A stretch of DNA of 64,000 nucleotides, taken from contig OU964922.1 of NCBI GenBank assembly GCA_918807975.1, positions 32,724,329 to 32,788,328 on the forward strand. Direction: 5' to 3'. Positions within the stretch are counted from its first letter, which is position 1; the number at the start of each line of letters is the position of its first letter. Origin of the DNA: Aplidium turbinatum. Lineage: Eukaryota; Chordata; Ascidiacea; Aplousobranchia; Polyclinidae. The position numbers and the translations under genes are program-made. This document shows positions 25,016 through 37,600 of this stretch, piece by piece. The notes beneath the pieces are model-generated. The model did not search any database, was not told the origin of the DNA, and worked only from the letters and a program-made list of their open reading frames with translations.

Positions 25016-25910
25016 AAACTTTTCATTTTCAGTAAATTCACAAACAAAAGATACGACATGAATTTGCTTTTATTGTTTATTCAGATAGAAACATGTTGCT
25101 TTCAATATTTGTAGCCTGTACATCTTTTCTGTATATATTCGAAAACAAAGCTTCCATGTTTTTATGTACTTTCGAGGGTTTTGGTACTTTGGTTTTTAAT
25201 CACAGAAAACTGTATTTATAAAATATATTACACGATTAAAAAAGTAGAAAGTATTACACCAAAGTGATAAAACAAAGTTTATTATAGAGCTTTTGTCACA
25301 CAATCATTAGTCTATGAAATCATTAGTCTGTGACAAGTGATAATAAAACACATCACAAAAGTTGGTCTTCAGTGTGAGATTGATGTGACTTATCGCATTC
25401 GTTCTTTATTAAGTAATTGTAGAACTTTAATTATTAGTTAATCTTTTATCACGTACTTCCTTTGCTTGCTCTGTGATCAAAGAACCCGTGTTCCAACGAT
25501 CGGCGAAAAAAGTAAACGATTAAAATTACTCAAACTAACATTGTAAAACTGTCAAGCCAACAATCGTTTTCGCATGCAAACACATTCTGATGAAGCACAT
25601 TTATTTATATATCCCAAGAAACGTATGTGTATAAATTGTCAGAAATACATTATGATCGTGATATGTTCAGCATTGTACTGTAGTTCAAAGCATGCACATT
25701 GCAGTTTAGCTTTGTTATTAGATATAAATTACTGTAAATCAGAAAAATCTCTACAGAAGATATTGTAAGCGTGAGAAACATCTGCATAAAAACTAAAATA
25801 GTTTGTGCGTGCCTAAATTGGTAGAAATACATTATAATCGTGATAAAACAATGAAAACTATTAATACAACAAAAAGTGCTCAATGCTAAGCTCAAAAGCA
25901 AAGCAGAGCA
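25016..25910. repeat. Downstream flank of gene B, paralogous to flanks of C and D
   Basis: Shared blocks such as GCTTCCATGTTTTTATGTAC, ATCACAGAAAACTGTATTTA and AGAAGATATTGTAAGCGTGA recur after gene C (41500-42150) and gene D (58200-58800). The unit amplified here is gene plus spacer. No gene is supported in it. Confidence 0.75.
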
Positions 25911-25911
25911 A

Positions 25912-26300
25912 ATTAAATCAAATATAGTTATTACTATCTGAAGCCTTTACAGACTGTTTCACCTAACGGATCATCAGAAGGTCTGCAAAACATGCAAAAG
26001 TAATAAATCGATAATTCCTAAAAAGATATTAAATATTATAACTGTAATTTAATCTCCAAAAAAACTTTAAACCTGTAATTCCTGAAAAGATATTAAATAT
26101 TATAACCTATAATATCTTTTCAGGAATTACAGGTTTAAAGTTTTTGTTTGTTTTGCAGATTAAATTACAGTTATAATATTTAATATCTTTTCAGGAATTA
26201 TCGATTCATTACTTTTGCATGTTTTTCAGACCTTCTGATGATCCGTCAGGTGAAACAGTCTGTAAAGGCTTCAGATAGTAACAACTATATTTGATTTTAA
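25912..26300. repeat. Near-perfect palindrome of about 390 bp
   Basis: The left arm, from ATCAAATATAGTTATTACTA through TCTGAAGCCTTTACAGACTG, is repeated in reverse complement in the right arm, ending CAACTATATTTGATTTTAAT. The centre is near 26107, between two copies of AAAGATATTAAATATTATAA and its complement. Arms are about 190 bp with few mismatches. It is a fold-back MITE or local inverted duplication. Confidence 0.85.
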
Positions 26301-26904
26301 TCGTGATATGTTCCGCATTTCAGTTCAAACCATACACATTGCAATTTAGCTTTGTTGTTTGATAAAAATAAATCAAGAAAATCTCGACAGAAGATATTGT
26401 AAGCGTGAGAAACATCTGCAATTCACATTGCACATTGGACTTTTTTCGTTTAATTTTCAAATTTTTCCAAAAAAGTTCACAAAATGTCTTGATGTAGATA
26501 TAGACTATTAGTTAGTTTATACGAGAAGTCAAAAGATATAGCAAGGAGCAATAGGTTGTGTGAAAAAAATGTTTTATTTTGCTATACAGTATATAAATCT
26601 GAATTTCATTGCAAAAACGCATTGGCCTCAAGGATTATTGTTTGTCTTTAGAGCTCAGTAAAACACAACTCTTCAAACGATGAAACGTCAAACTCAAGCA
26701 GTGGTTGTGCAACTCTCAGGGTGTGCTGTTGAGCAACACAGCTAAAGTGTTTGATTGACAGAAAATTCCTACCAGCGAATGTAAAATATTACATATGTGT
26801 AATTATATTATAAAAACGATTAGTCTGCGAAATCATTAGTCTGCGACAAGTGATATTAAAAAATGTCAACGATATTAAAATTAATTTTCAAAGTGGGGTT
26901 AATG

Positions 26905-27397
26905 CATAGACTCCTTAAGTAAAGGACTGGAACCTCCCATGCTCGGGGTTTGTAACTTGAGTCTGAATGATCTGAATGTTAAACGCATGGTTAAACGCAC
27001 TTGGAAAAGGCTTACTTAATGACAAAATTTTATTGCGCATGACCTACGTATTTTTGTAACGTAACGTATCGTATGATCTTTATGTAATAGCATATTTTGT
27101 CACAGACATTTTTCGAATAGTTTTGCTTTACGATTTAGACACAAAAATTGGCAAAAATGACCAAAATTCTGTAATTTGACCTTAAAATATAATATTTTGA
27201 CGTTGAAAAGGACCTCAGATGGTTTTGAAAGTAACACTATTGAACTCACCATCCCCAAAAGCCATGATACGGAATCCAGGATTGTGTTTCTAGCTTCTCT
27301 AGAAGTCATTTCAGCCCAGAACTGAAGTTAATCCTTCAGACTCACGTTACAAACCCCGAGATCGCAACATTCCAGTCTTTTACTTAAGGAGTCTATA
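26905..27397. mobile_element. Terminal-inverted-repeat element of about 490 bp (class unclear)
   Basis: ATAGACTCCTTAAGTAAAGG at 26906 onward and the complement of the right end (ATAGACTCCTTAAGTAAAAG) begin inverted repeats of about 60 bases that also share CTCGGGGTTTGTAAC. GGTTAATG on the left and GGTTGATG on the right could be an 8-bp target duplication. No coding sequence is supported inside. Confidence 0.65.
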
Positions 27398-27749
27398 GGT
27401 TGATGTGACATTTAAAATATATTCGTCTACTACACTATTACAGTCGTTCTTAATGGTCTCAAAAACGTCCAGTGGTCTTCAAAATTAGTTATAGTTACAC
27501 TTTCATCACATGCCTTCTTTGTGTGTTCTACGATCAAAGGAAGCCTCAAAATTAACATTCATAAAAATATGGGACTTCTGGTTGGAAAGATTTAGGAATT
27601 ATTGATGTGTCAAGTGGTGCATAAAAAGTAATTTTGCATATAAGCAGCATAGTTTTTACAAAATATGATTCAAATCAAAAAGGCACCTAATTTCTTCGTA
27701 CACAATGATTCTCTAACTGTCGAACAGGCCTAGCTGCTATAGCAGTAAG

Positions 27750-29048
27750 CTCATCATCATCATCTTCAGCCATGCCTGAATAAGGCGTTGGCTACCGTGA
27801 GTCTCCACAACGATCGATTGTCTATAGTTCTTATTAAGTTTACAAAGTCTTGGTTTGTCATGTTGAAAGATTTTTGAAGATTTTCAAACGTGGACGCCCC
27901 TGGTGCCTCTGACTAGGAAGTCGCCCCATCATTGCCGAATGTTCAAATAGGCGTATGCGGTAGACATGACCGATAAATGTCATTTGCCTTTTTTGATAGT
28001 TGTGATAGGGAAGCCAGAGCTACACCCAGAGTGTTTCCACACTTCTTCGTTATAGTGATCTTATCCATCCAGTTAATTCCCAGCATTCTCCGTATGAACC
28101 AAATTTCAGCACTGCTGACGTTTTTTTCTATCTGCGGGTATAGAGTCCAAGATTCACAGCCATATAGCAGAACTGATCAAATGTACACATGTAAAATTTT
28201 TATTCTAGTGTTTAGAGAGATTGAGTTAGATTTCAGTATCTTAACCATTTTGATGAAAGCTTGTTTTGATTGTGCAATTCTTGATTTTACATCGCTCAAG
28301 CATCGACCATTCGAAGTAACTATAGAATCCAGATAGTTGAAACTATTTTTTAGTGAGACAGTTGTATTCTGTATTTTGATTGTGCATACCGGAGTTATTT
28401 CGTTTGATGAGATAGTCATGCCGAAGATTTTCGTTGCATTCAAACTAAGCCAAGGTTTTCACTCTGCTTAATGATTATGTCGAGTAAGTTTTGTAAACTG
28501 GAGTTTTATGTGGCGATTAGTATCGTGTATCTTACGTTGTTGAAATGTTGTCCGCCTACCGAGATGCCTTCTTCTTCTTCTTCATCTAGATGTCGCAAGA
28601 TCATTTCGCGGTAGAGTGAGAAAAGATCGGGTGAGACTATGCACCCCTGTCAAACACTTCTCCGAATTTGTGCCCACCTGCTCAGTTCGCCATCTATCCG
28701 GACTGCTGCTTATTGATCCCAGTAGAGATTTCTGAGAAGTCGGAGATCTTTGCCATCTGTGTCTAAGCTGTCAAGCATCTCCGTAAGTGGCCCATGTCTA
28801 ACACGGTCAAAGGTTTTGCTGTAGTCCAGAAAGCAGAGGTACAGGTCTTCCCTGTGTTTTGTCGACTTCTCAGCAAGTGTCCTGATTAGGAATGTGGCGT
28901 TTCTAGTTCCTTTGTCTTTCACAAATCCGCATTGCACATCTGAGATTTCGGGATTGATACATTTGCGTACGGTACTCGATTGAGTGAAGCCGTCAGAAAA
29001 TTTTTGATGACATGACGCATGACATTGGTTGTGTGATGTAGTTCGCAA
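27750..29048 (-). mobile_element. LINE reverse transcriptase fragment in the B-C spacer
   Basis: Minus-strand frames read CGFVKDKGTRNATFLIRTL, then DLYLCFLDYSKTFDRVRHGP (28710-29048). Further on come LSDVKSRIAQSKQAFIKM (28177-28443) and IGHVYRIRLFEHSAMMGRL (about 27915-27990). These are the fingers/palm and C-terminal blocks of a non-LTR reverse transcriptase. The frame is interrupted between blocks, so the copy is broken, and it is truncated upstream of the fingers. It sits where the paralogous C-D spacer has a SINE. Confidence 0.75.
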
Positions 29049-30800
29049 TCAATCGCCTGAGGCTTTGAATTTCAGTTGAAAGTTGTCAGTTATAGCTGTG
29101 ATTAAAGTACATATCGAATAGGAAAAAAACCGCGACAAAATATGAGTGGCAACTTGGCAAAATTTTAGTCTTGGCAAAGCTTCATTACAGCAAAAAGGAA
29201 AGAAGCCCATAAATAACGTTAGACAGAGCCCGTTGCAGATACGGAAGAAAAAAACCAACCTTTTCAAAGGGAAGATGGCTCACGATCCAATGCAAAAATG
29301 TGGATTTAATATCCTGATAGTGAAACACATTTTTATAAGCTGCACGATAACCCTTCCTGTAACGACAACGAATCAAATATTGTTCCAGCAATGTTGTCAT
29401 CTGACTCTGGCAATGGAGTGACCTTTATAAAATTACTCAAACAAACAAATCAAAAGTGAAACTTAAGAGAAGCAAAACAACATTGCAGACAAAAGGTTCT
29501 TAAGCCTGTTTTTTGCACATTTCAACTCGTTATCAAACAAAACCACCAGGTTTTTCCAAATAAACTTTAAAAGATTACAAAAAAAAAGCAATCCTCCTTC
29601 ACTATGGTCTGTGGTACAAGCAGCATCAGCACTAGTGAAAATTGCAAACTTACCGTTATGTGCCTGTAGGCTACTGATGATTTATTGCAAATGATCTTCC
29701 TTTATGAGTCAAGAATAAGCAAATTTACCTCCAGATATAAACTATAAGTTAAAAACTGTTGTTCAAAACTGACAGCTAAGAGTAAAGAAGTTAATCCGCA
29801 TGCTAACAATCGTTGAAAAAACTATACAATTAAAACGATTTAAGCTAACATTATAAAAACGTCAAGCCAGTAATCACTTTCGCAAGCAAACATTTTCAGA
29901 ATAAGCGTATTAAATTATATCTTCCAAGAAACGTACGTGTATAAATCGTCAGAAATACATTATGAACATGATATGTTCAGTATTTCAGTTCAAATAACAC
30001 ACATTGTAGTTTAGCTTGGTTTTTAAATAGTTAGACAATCTACACAGTAGTAGGCCTACTTGTCAGTGGAGGAAGAGTTTGCATACTAGTTTTCAAGAAT
30101 TGCTGTTCGTGGCATATCTGCAAATGAAACCAATCTGTAGCCAAACAAAATTATGCAATATAACGTATATTTGCTTGTTTCAAATTTAATCTCCAGAGCA
30201 TTCTAATTAAAAGAGTTCAAGAAAGATGTTTTGGTATGCAAGCCTTATGCAGGTGTACTAGTTTTGTTTAGACGAGACGTCAAAAGATATAGAGAAAAGC
30301 AATAAGTTTTTATTTTATTTTGACATGAGTTGATCTAATTTTCATTGCAACTACACATTGGCCTGAACGATTGTTGTTTGTCCAGAAACTTTTTTAGTGA
30401 ACAATCGACCATTCAAATGGTAAGTGGTAAGATCATTACTTATTTTGCACATGAAAAAATAAAAACAACTCTATCGAGCTTGTATACAAATGCAACAAAC
30501 AATGCCTGTTCTCTAGAGGCCGTTTGGTACTTTCCTAATTTAAACTTACTTTGACGTATATCTTCACTGACTTTGTCATGCTCAAAGTGATATTGTAGCT
30601 TTGATTCAATTTTATAACAGAAGACCATATTATGAGAATGTTTCCAATAATTGGTGGATTAGTTTTTGTTTATTTTTGCAAGAAGTAACCTGTATTACTG
30701 TAATATCTGTTTAAATAAGATTTCTTTTGTTAATTTCACAACGGAATTTGTATGTTAAGTGATCTAGAAGCTTGATTCAGCAGACATGTAGATTGTAGAA
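29049..30800. repeat. Spacer block paralogous to 43614-45850
   Basis: ACATATCGAATAGGAA, GTCAAGCCAGTAATCACTTT, TTCTCTAGAGGCCGTTTGGT and TTGATTC..GACATGTAGA occur in the same order in the C-D spacer. No gene is supported. The 43815-44211 hAT MITE is absent here, which gives its empty site at about 29270-29280. Confidence 0.75.
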
Positions 30801-31623
30801 TAGGGTGGCTCGTTTTTGAACTTTTTTTTTAATTCTCTAGGGGTAGCAGGGAAATGGTGCCAATGAGTGAGAAAACAATCATGACAAAATTTGAGATTCG
30901 TAACAAATTGTCTTCGCCTCTTCATGGGGCCCAAAAATCTAAAAATGGGGTCAAAAACGCAATTTTTTTCAAAAATATTTTTAGTTTGGGAAGATACAAT
31001 ATTGTTTAGATATATCTAAATAACCTAAAAAAAATTGAAGTCATTTGAAGTATTCCTTCAGCTTCTTCACAGCTTCTGAAAATTTTTATTTTGTTGAAAA
31101 TTTCGCATTTTTGTTTGTGGTTACATAACTACAAACTTCGTCAGTGACGTAAATTCAAATAAAAGACGTAACCTTTTCCTACCAAATTAACTCAATTTCA
31201 TTTAAAAATGACGCAACAGCTCAGGGCAGGTCTATAAAGAGAAATACAATGACGTTTTATAGCTGGCAAAATGTCTAACGCAATTATTTAATTATGTAAC
31301 CATCCACAAAAATGCGAAATTTTCAGCAAAATGGAAACTTTCAGAAGCTGTGAGGAAGCTGAAGGAATAGTTCAAATGACTCCAAGTTTTTTTCTTATAC
31401 TAATTAGATATATCTAAACAATATTGTATCTACCCAAACTAAAAATATTTTTGAAAAAAAATGCGTTTTTGACCTCATTTTTCGATTTTTGGGCCCCATG
31501 AGGAGGCTGAAGACAATTTTTTACGAATCTCAAATTTTGTCATGATTGTTTTCTCACTCATTGGCACCATTTCCCCAATACCCCGAGAGAATTTAAAAAA
31601 AAGTTCAAAAACGAGCCACCCTA
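30801..31623. mobile_element. Fold-back DNA element with very long inverted repeats
   Basis: The termini TAGGGTGGCTCGTTTTTGAA and its complement open arms of some 330-360 bp, about nine-tenths identical by eye. Arms include TGGTGCCAATGAGTGAGAAA, ATGGGGCCCAAAAATC and ATTGTTTAGATATATCTAA. The paralogous site near 45843-45850 lacks it, showing it is an insertion. No transposase is present. Target duplication is unclear; TA is possible. Confidence 0.8.
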
Positions 31624-31945
31624 ATATAAAAGCCATAGAGAATCGAACAGTTCTATCGATACTGAGTCCTGTTGGAATTTGGGTAGGCTTATTTAGTGTA
31701 CCTATCACTGAAGCAATCACATTTTGTGACTCATCATTGATAGCGATTCAAATTTAGAGGTACGGATTGTGAAGGAACAATCGGATAACAGTGGTGTGTG
31801 AATAATAGGAATGGTTTGTTTATTTTCAATTACAACTCAATTCGTTTCAAATATTTTGTTGTTTTCAATTATCAGATCTATGTCTAGCAGCCAATCATCG
31901 TTAAATTTGATAGCAAACATGATGAATTACTGTACTAGAATTGTA

Positions 31946-33538
31946 CAGTGCCGGCAAAAGTTCAGAAACTTTTGTAAAAAAACTTAACCCTATCTTAATA
32001 CGAGCTGTTTTCGTACGCGGAAAGCACGTCACAGGCTATCTTAGCCCCGTGCTAATTAGGCTAATCGTTAATAACGGGATCTATGAAAATCACAGAGCCA
32101 AAATATTTTACAAGATAATAGCCATGTGTATTGTGCGTATAGAAATTAAATTTTTACCCAACAAATTTATTGAAATAAATTGTTTGAGATGAAAAAACAT
32201 CAGAGTCGGTTTTTATTCTAATTTTCCGAAAATAGCTTCAAAATTAAAATAAAAATTACTTTTGCTCATAAATATAAGCCGTTTTTAGGCGTTTTTACAC
32301 TTCAAAGTAATTGCACTAACATTTATATTGCACTAGCATTAACATATATATAACTAGCATTGCACGAAAATGTCTAGCCACCTGAGACGAAATGCTTATT
32401 GTGAAGGGCAGGAAGGTAGAAAAATGACCAGTTTAGGTTTAGAAAATCGCATAGAATAAAAACTAAAAGTCAAGAAATTTTACATTTCTAGCATATTTCC
32501 TTCTGTGAAATATTTCACTGTTAGAGTCGGGCATCCTCATAAAGCCTTGTGTCGTTACAGATAGGGTTAAAAAGAAGATGAATATGTTTTTGTTCATATT
32601 TTTATTATTAAAACTTCAACAAACATTATCATATATCGAACACCTCCACTACACACCAAATTGTATCAATTATCATATGTACTAATATTTAGTGTGATAA
32701 CCTTTGTTTTTGATGACATTTTTGAATACGGGCGGGGCATAGAGTCTGACAGATTTTTGCACACAGTTTCGTCAATATCCATGCACCAAATTTCTGTAAC
32801 AATTCGTTTTAATTCCGAAAGACAAGGATTTTTGGATGAGTCAACCTTTTTGCAGTTTTCCTCTTATACTGTAGACCTTACGTCCGAAGACCTCTTGGCT
32901 CTTGGCCAGTGAAGCCACGCTACATCCAAGCAACTGTCAAGCACCCTCCGTCTGTCATGGTTTTGGGGTGCGTTTTCAGTAAGGGCCGAGGGGCCTCTAT
33001 TCTTACCTAAAGGTCAAACGATGAACGCCATACCCTATATCAGTGTCCTAGATGCTCATCTTCTGACTTTTATGAACATTGACGGATGTACGGCGTTCCG
33101 ACAAGGCTCTGCACCATTTCATAAAGCTAAGGTGGCTATGAAGTAGTTTCAGACCAAAGGTGTAAATGTGCTGAAATGACAAGGAAATTCTTCTGACCTG
33201 AATCCATTCGAGAATTTGTGGACTTTGATAAAACAGAAAGTCTCTAGATCAAATTCAAGAAATTTGGAGGAATTAAAACGAATTATTACAGAGATTTGGT
33301 ACATGGACATTGTCGAAAATGTGTTCAAAAACTTCTCAGACTCTATGCCCCGCCCAATCAAAATGTCATCAAAAACAAAAGTTATCACACTAAATATTAG
33401 TACATATGATACAATTTGATGTGTAGTGAAGGTGTTCGATATATGATAAAGTTTGTTAAAGTTTTAATAATAATAAAAAAAATATTAATTTGCTTTTTAA
33501 GTTTTTTCCAAACATTTCTAAACTTTTTGCCGGCACTG
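31946..33538 (+). mobile_element. Tc1/mariner element, chimeric and inactive
   Basis: Inverted ends CAGTGCCGGCAAAAGTT and complement are flanked by TA (31944-31945, 33539-33540), 1593 bp, a normal Tc1 size. The plus strand encodes C-terminal transposase blocks: VMVWGCVFSKG (about 32958), QGSAPFHKAK (about 33103), SSDLNPFENLW (about 33191), then ELKRIITEIWY. Several stops and shifts interrupt it. Instead of the N-terminal half, 32605-32850 holds a second copy of the 3' end in reverse orientation. The paralogous spacer (near 47036) shows the empty TA site. Confidence 0.85.
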
Positions 33539-33540
33539 TA

Positions 33541-34655
33541 TTTGGCGTTGCCAAAATACGACACAGTTTGCTGTATTCTTTTGAATTTTGAGTTATAAAC
33601 TGTTTTTTATTTTGTACATTAGCAAACAAAACGCTTAGCTTTTGAAGACAACATGTTGCAAAGCAAACGTTTGAAGTAGCTTTCAATTTAAATTGCATGA
33701 ATGTTCTACCCCAAACCGCGAGTAGCCTGCTTTAATCCCGGCTGAGCGAAAGAGCTCTCCTGCTTTGTTCCAATTAATCTGCAGCATGGAATTGAATTAA
33801 CCACTGTTTTAACAATTGTAATATATGTATTGATTACGTGCAGCGACATGATGGTAAAACCACGACATTAAGGCCTAGCTCGTTGACGTTTAAAAGTTGG
33901 TGACACTAACAGACAATTTTTTAAGAAGATGATAAACTTAATTGTCTGGTTGACTAATCTAATCAGTTTAAACGAAGTATATTTGTGGACCAGCGATTCA
34001 AAGGAGCTGATTACGGTTAGCGCATATGATAAAAACAGTCTACAAATTTCGATGCTTAATCGGTCGATTTGCTAAATCCGTGGATGATGAGCTGTTGTAA
34101 ATTTTAACCATTCATCTAATGTGATGTCCTCTCTATCACTAAGTTACTATTTTAATGAAAAAATCGCATCTTGCTTTTTATTTATTAAAAACGTTGGCGA
34201 TTTTAGCCATTCAGCTATTAAAATTAGATTAACTTCTTATTCGTTTGTTACATCGATATCACATCTTTCTTGGTGCATGTATTAAACGGTAGGCCTACAT
34301 TGTAACTTTTATAGTCAAGTTTGTTTTTTTCGCAGTTGATGTCTATGATTTTTTTGCGATGCCAATAAACTCGATGCCTTGTACAAAGTTTGAAAGAGCG
34401 TCAGTTCGGTACCGCTCTAAAGAACGCGATTGCGTCTTGACAAAATAGTTAAAAGCACGTCAAAATAAAAAAGAGCTGCGGACTCGATAACTATAATGCT
34501 TCTTTGCTGCTTCGTGTTGTCTTTTGCATTGCATCAGCAAATAAACTGTGATATTACAAAAGGTTCAACACAAAGCTATTGTTAAAAAAGATAAAAAGAT
34601 TTGTTTAAATAATTATACCAACATTCTCTTCACTGCCATTGGATTTCCATAAAAG
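33541..34655. repeat. Upstream region of gene C, paralogous to that of gene D
   Basis: The block with TGTATTCTTTTGAATTTTGA, TTGAATTAACCACTGTT and AAGGAGCTGATTACGGTTAG matches 47050-47515. The proximal 140 bases before the ATG match 50000-50164 almost completely (ATTCTCTTCACTGCCATTGG in both). The promoter must lie here, but no TATA box or initiator is clear enough to mark. Confidence 0.65.
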
Positions 34656-37600
34656 ATGAAAATATTAAAATTGTTCATCACCGTGAACATCTTGACCATT
34701 TGTTGGCTGGTTGTCAATGCTACGCGAGAAGTGACTTGTTCCTGTGGAGTTAGACCGGACGACAGTTGTGGAGATGAAAGGGTATTGTCCGGACCCCCTG
34801 GCAAGAAAGGTCCAATGGGCTTACAAGGCTTGAAAGGTAAGTTTATTTTCTTCCTTTGACTTTGCTTACTAAGGTACCAGTTTGTCATTTCTTAGTAAGT
34901 GCATGCATTGGTGCATCGTAATAAATTTTAAAATGAGGTATTTACTTTGGCCTGGCTTGCAGCTTCATATTCATGACATCCATTTGAAGCCGGCAAATCA
35001 GTTCTTTTTTACATTGGTTTAACGTCTGTAGACGCTGATTCAATGAAAAGACTGATCTGCTTGATAAGTTCCTGCCTTGAAATTTTGATGAATTACATGA
35101 ACGTATCCAGATTCTTAGGAGATCCTTGAAAGTTATTCGTTTAGAGATTGTTTGAGCTAGCCTATTCGTATTTCAACTAAAATGTCAAATAGAAGACAAA
35201 GTTGAACCATAGGCATACGAAGCCGAGCAACGTGATCAAGTTTAACATCTTCAAGTTTATTACATTTACATAAACATAAAACTACGCAACAAATTAAGTA
35301 TGGAACGTTTTCGACATCACAAGATGTCCTCTTCAGGAATAATATACATACAAATTTACTACATCTGAAAAAAATACAATGGTTAACTAAATCTATAAAC
35401 AGAAAAAACAAAAAACTGCACAGTACTTCTGACTAGCTCAAACTCAACGATATAGGCTCCACGAGAATCAAAGGTAACTGCATCAAAAGGTGTTAAACAG
35501 ATCACATGATATGGTAAAAAGGCAAGGTGCGAAAAAACTAGTTGCTAAAACTAGACAAAGTTGCTTCATGCTCAGGTTTTTGTGATCTGATCTATAATGA
35601 CCAGTTTTTCTGTTTGTCCAAATATCCGTTTTTCCTTTTTTGTGCTTATAAATGAGCTGGGTTTAAAAGTTGAAAAAGATAACCCAATCAAAGCAGCGCT
35701 AAGTACAAGTATGTACACGCATCAGTAGGCCCACTCTCAGCATGGGCAATGGGCATGTACAATAAGTTTGTTGCTCTGCAAAGTAAATTCGAAATCCATA
35801 ATAAATTCTCATTATGTTGCATAGGGACTGAATCTGTCACTCCACTTGTGACAAATCAAACTTTTTTTCTAATGCAGGTGACCAAGGTATGAAGGGTGAA
35901 AGAGGACAAGCTGATGACACCAGCGCTGGGTTGGAGAGGTTGCAAAACAAGTTACTTGCACTTGAGCGGAAAGTAGAAAATTATGCAGGTTTTTTTAACA
36001 TCAGAACTATCATACAAGTCAATTAACCGGTAGGGCATTTTTTTTAGCGATATTTTCTTAAAAATAACCGCATTCAGCTGATATTCCGTCTAATCCTTTA
36101 GTTATATATGAATTATGAGCTCAATCAAGGTAAACGCTCTAACCCTAACCCCCAAAAAAATCCGTAAGAGTTATAAATATACCTAGATTCTTAAAACTAC
36201 CATAACGATTATTTGACCGGTAAAAGGTAATAAGAGCAAATTTTCTTGTAAATTGCATGATCAACACAAAACAAATGAAGAAAAAGTAAATGCAAAGCTA
36301 TAAAACATTCAGTCAGCAGAAAAAAGACCAAAATGACAATTGTGTAAAATAAGAACAGTCATTTGAGTTTGTTACGTGTTTTGTTCGTAAAGATAAAAAG
36401 CCGCCATACACCATGGAAAGATGTGTTAAAAGTTTCAATTCTTACACGAAAATATTTTTTCCGACACCAATTTGGCCTTGAAACTTAAAACTTAGAATCA
36501 TGCAATAACAAGCAAGTAGAACACACAGATTTGACATACGATTTGCACTGGGGTGCATCATTTTCCATTCATTTTTGACATACAACTTGTGCCATTGAAA
36601 AATGGTGACCATTCCAGGTCATATTTAACCGAAGAAATATCAGAGTCACCGGACATCCCCTATTACCACTTCCCTAATCTTGGTTTAGCAAAATGAATAT
36701 AACTTAAAGGCTAAACAAGTTAACTACATGGTTAACTCAATTTAGTTCAAACATGTTGTTTGCTCAAATCTTAATTATTATTTATGAGTTTAATTATGTT
36801 GTTTTTAATTGAAAGCGACTTTCTTTCAAAGAAATGACTGCAATGATGTAGCCAAGCAAGGACACACCGCTAATGGAGTCTACACAATTTTAGTGAAAGG
36901 AAAATTTTTAGATGTGTACTGCGATTTACAATCTGATGAAGGAAGCTGGTTGGTAAGTCAATCATTAACCCAATTTCATCTTTTCTTCGATTTTACTTTC
37001 TTTGTGTTACATTTCAGACGCGTATTTCATGTTCAGTAGCTTTTGTATGGTCTACAATAAGAGTAGGAAGCTAAATTGTGATCTAGGCATCTAGGATCGC
37101 ATGAGATAGACTTTGGGTTAGAGGCAAAAGCTAAATTTTTGCATCCCATTCTTGATGAATAATTCAAAAATGTTCTTATACAATAAGTTTGTCTCCTTAG
37201 TCTTCAATTTCTCCATTCATTTTTTTTTTATTAAGTCACTATTTGTTTCAAATATAATGGGGCAGTAAAAGGTTCTTTTTTTAGGTGCGACATGTGTACA
37301 TTGTGATGTATTGCGTCTAGATTTGATTTTCGGTTGGTCCAAAGTGCTTACAATAATATTTCAAGTTAACATTTTAAAATCCCATCCATAATCACTTAGG
37401 AAATTCAAATGACACAATTTAAAGTTCGCCATTCCAAATTAATAATCCAGCTTTGAACAAGAAATTTGTGTTTTTCTTTTATTGTGAGTTTTTTTCTGAT
37501 TCAATTGCGTCACTTTTTTACTTTCCCCCTTTAAAAGCATTTGCTAGAGCCGACGTTTCTAATCCCTATTCCCAGGTTTTGCCAAAACATAGATGGAAGC

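Noticed and set aside
31475-31720. 81-codon minus-strand frame
   Set aside because: It lies mostly in one arm of the fold-back element and extends into its flank; no domain.
34600-34656. Spliced-leader trans-splice acceptor immediately before the ATG
   Set aside because: An AG precedes the ATG in B, C and E, but not in D, where AAC is found. The tract before it is not strongly pyrimidine-rich, so the evidence is too thin.
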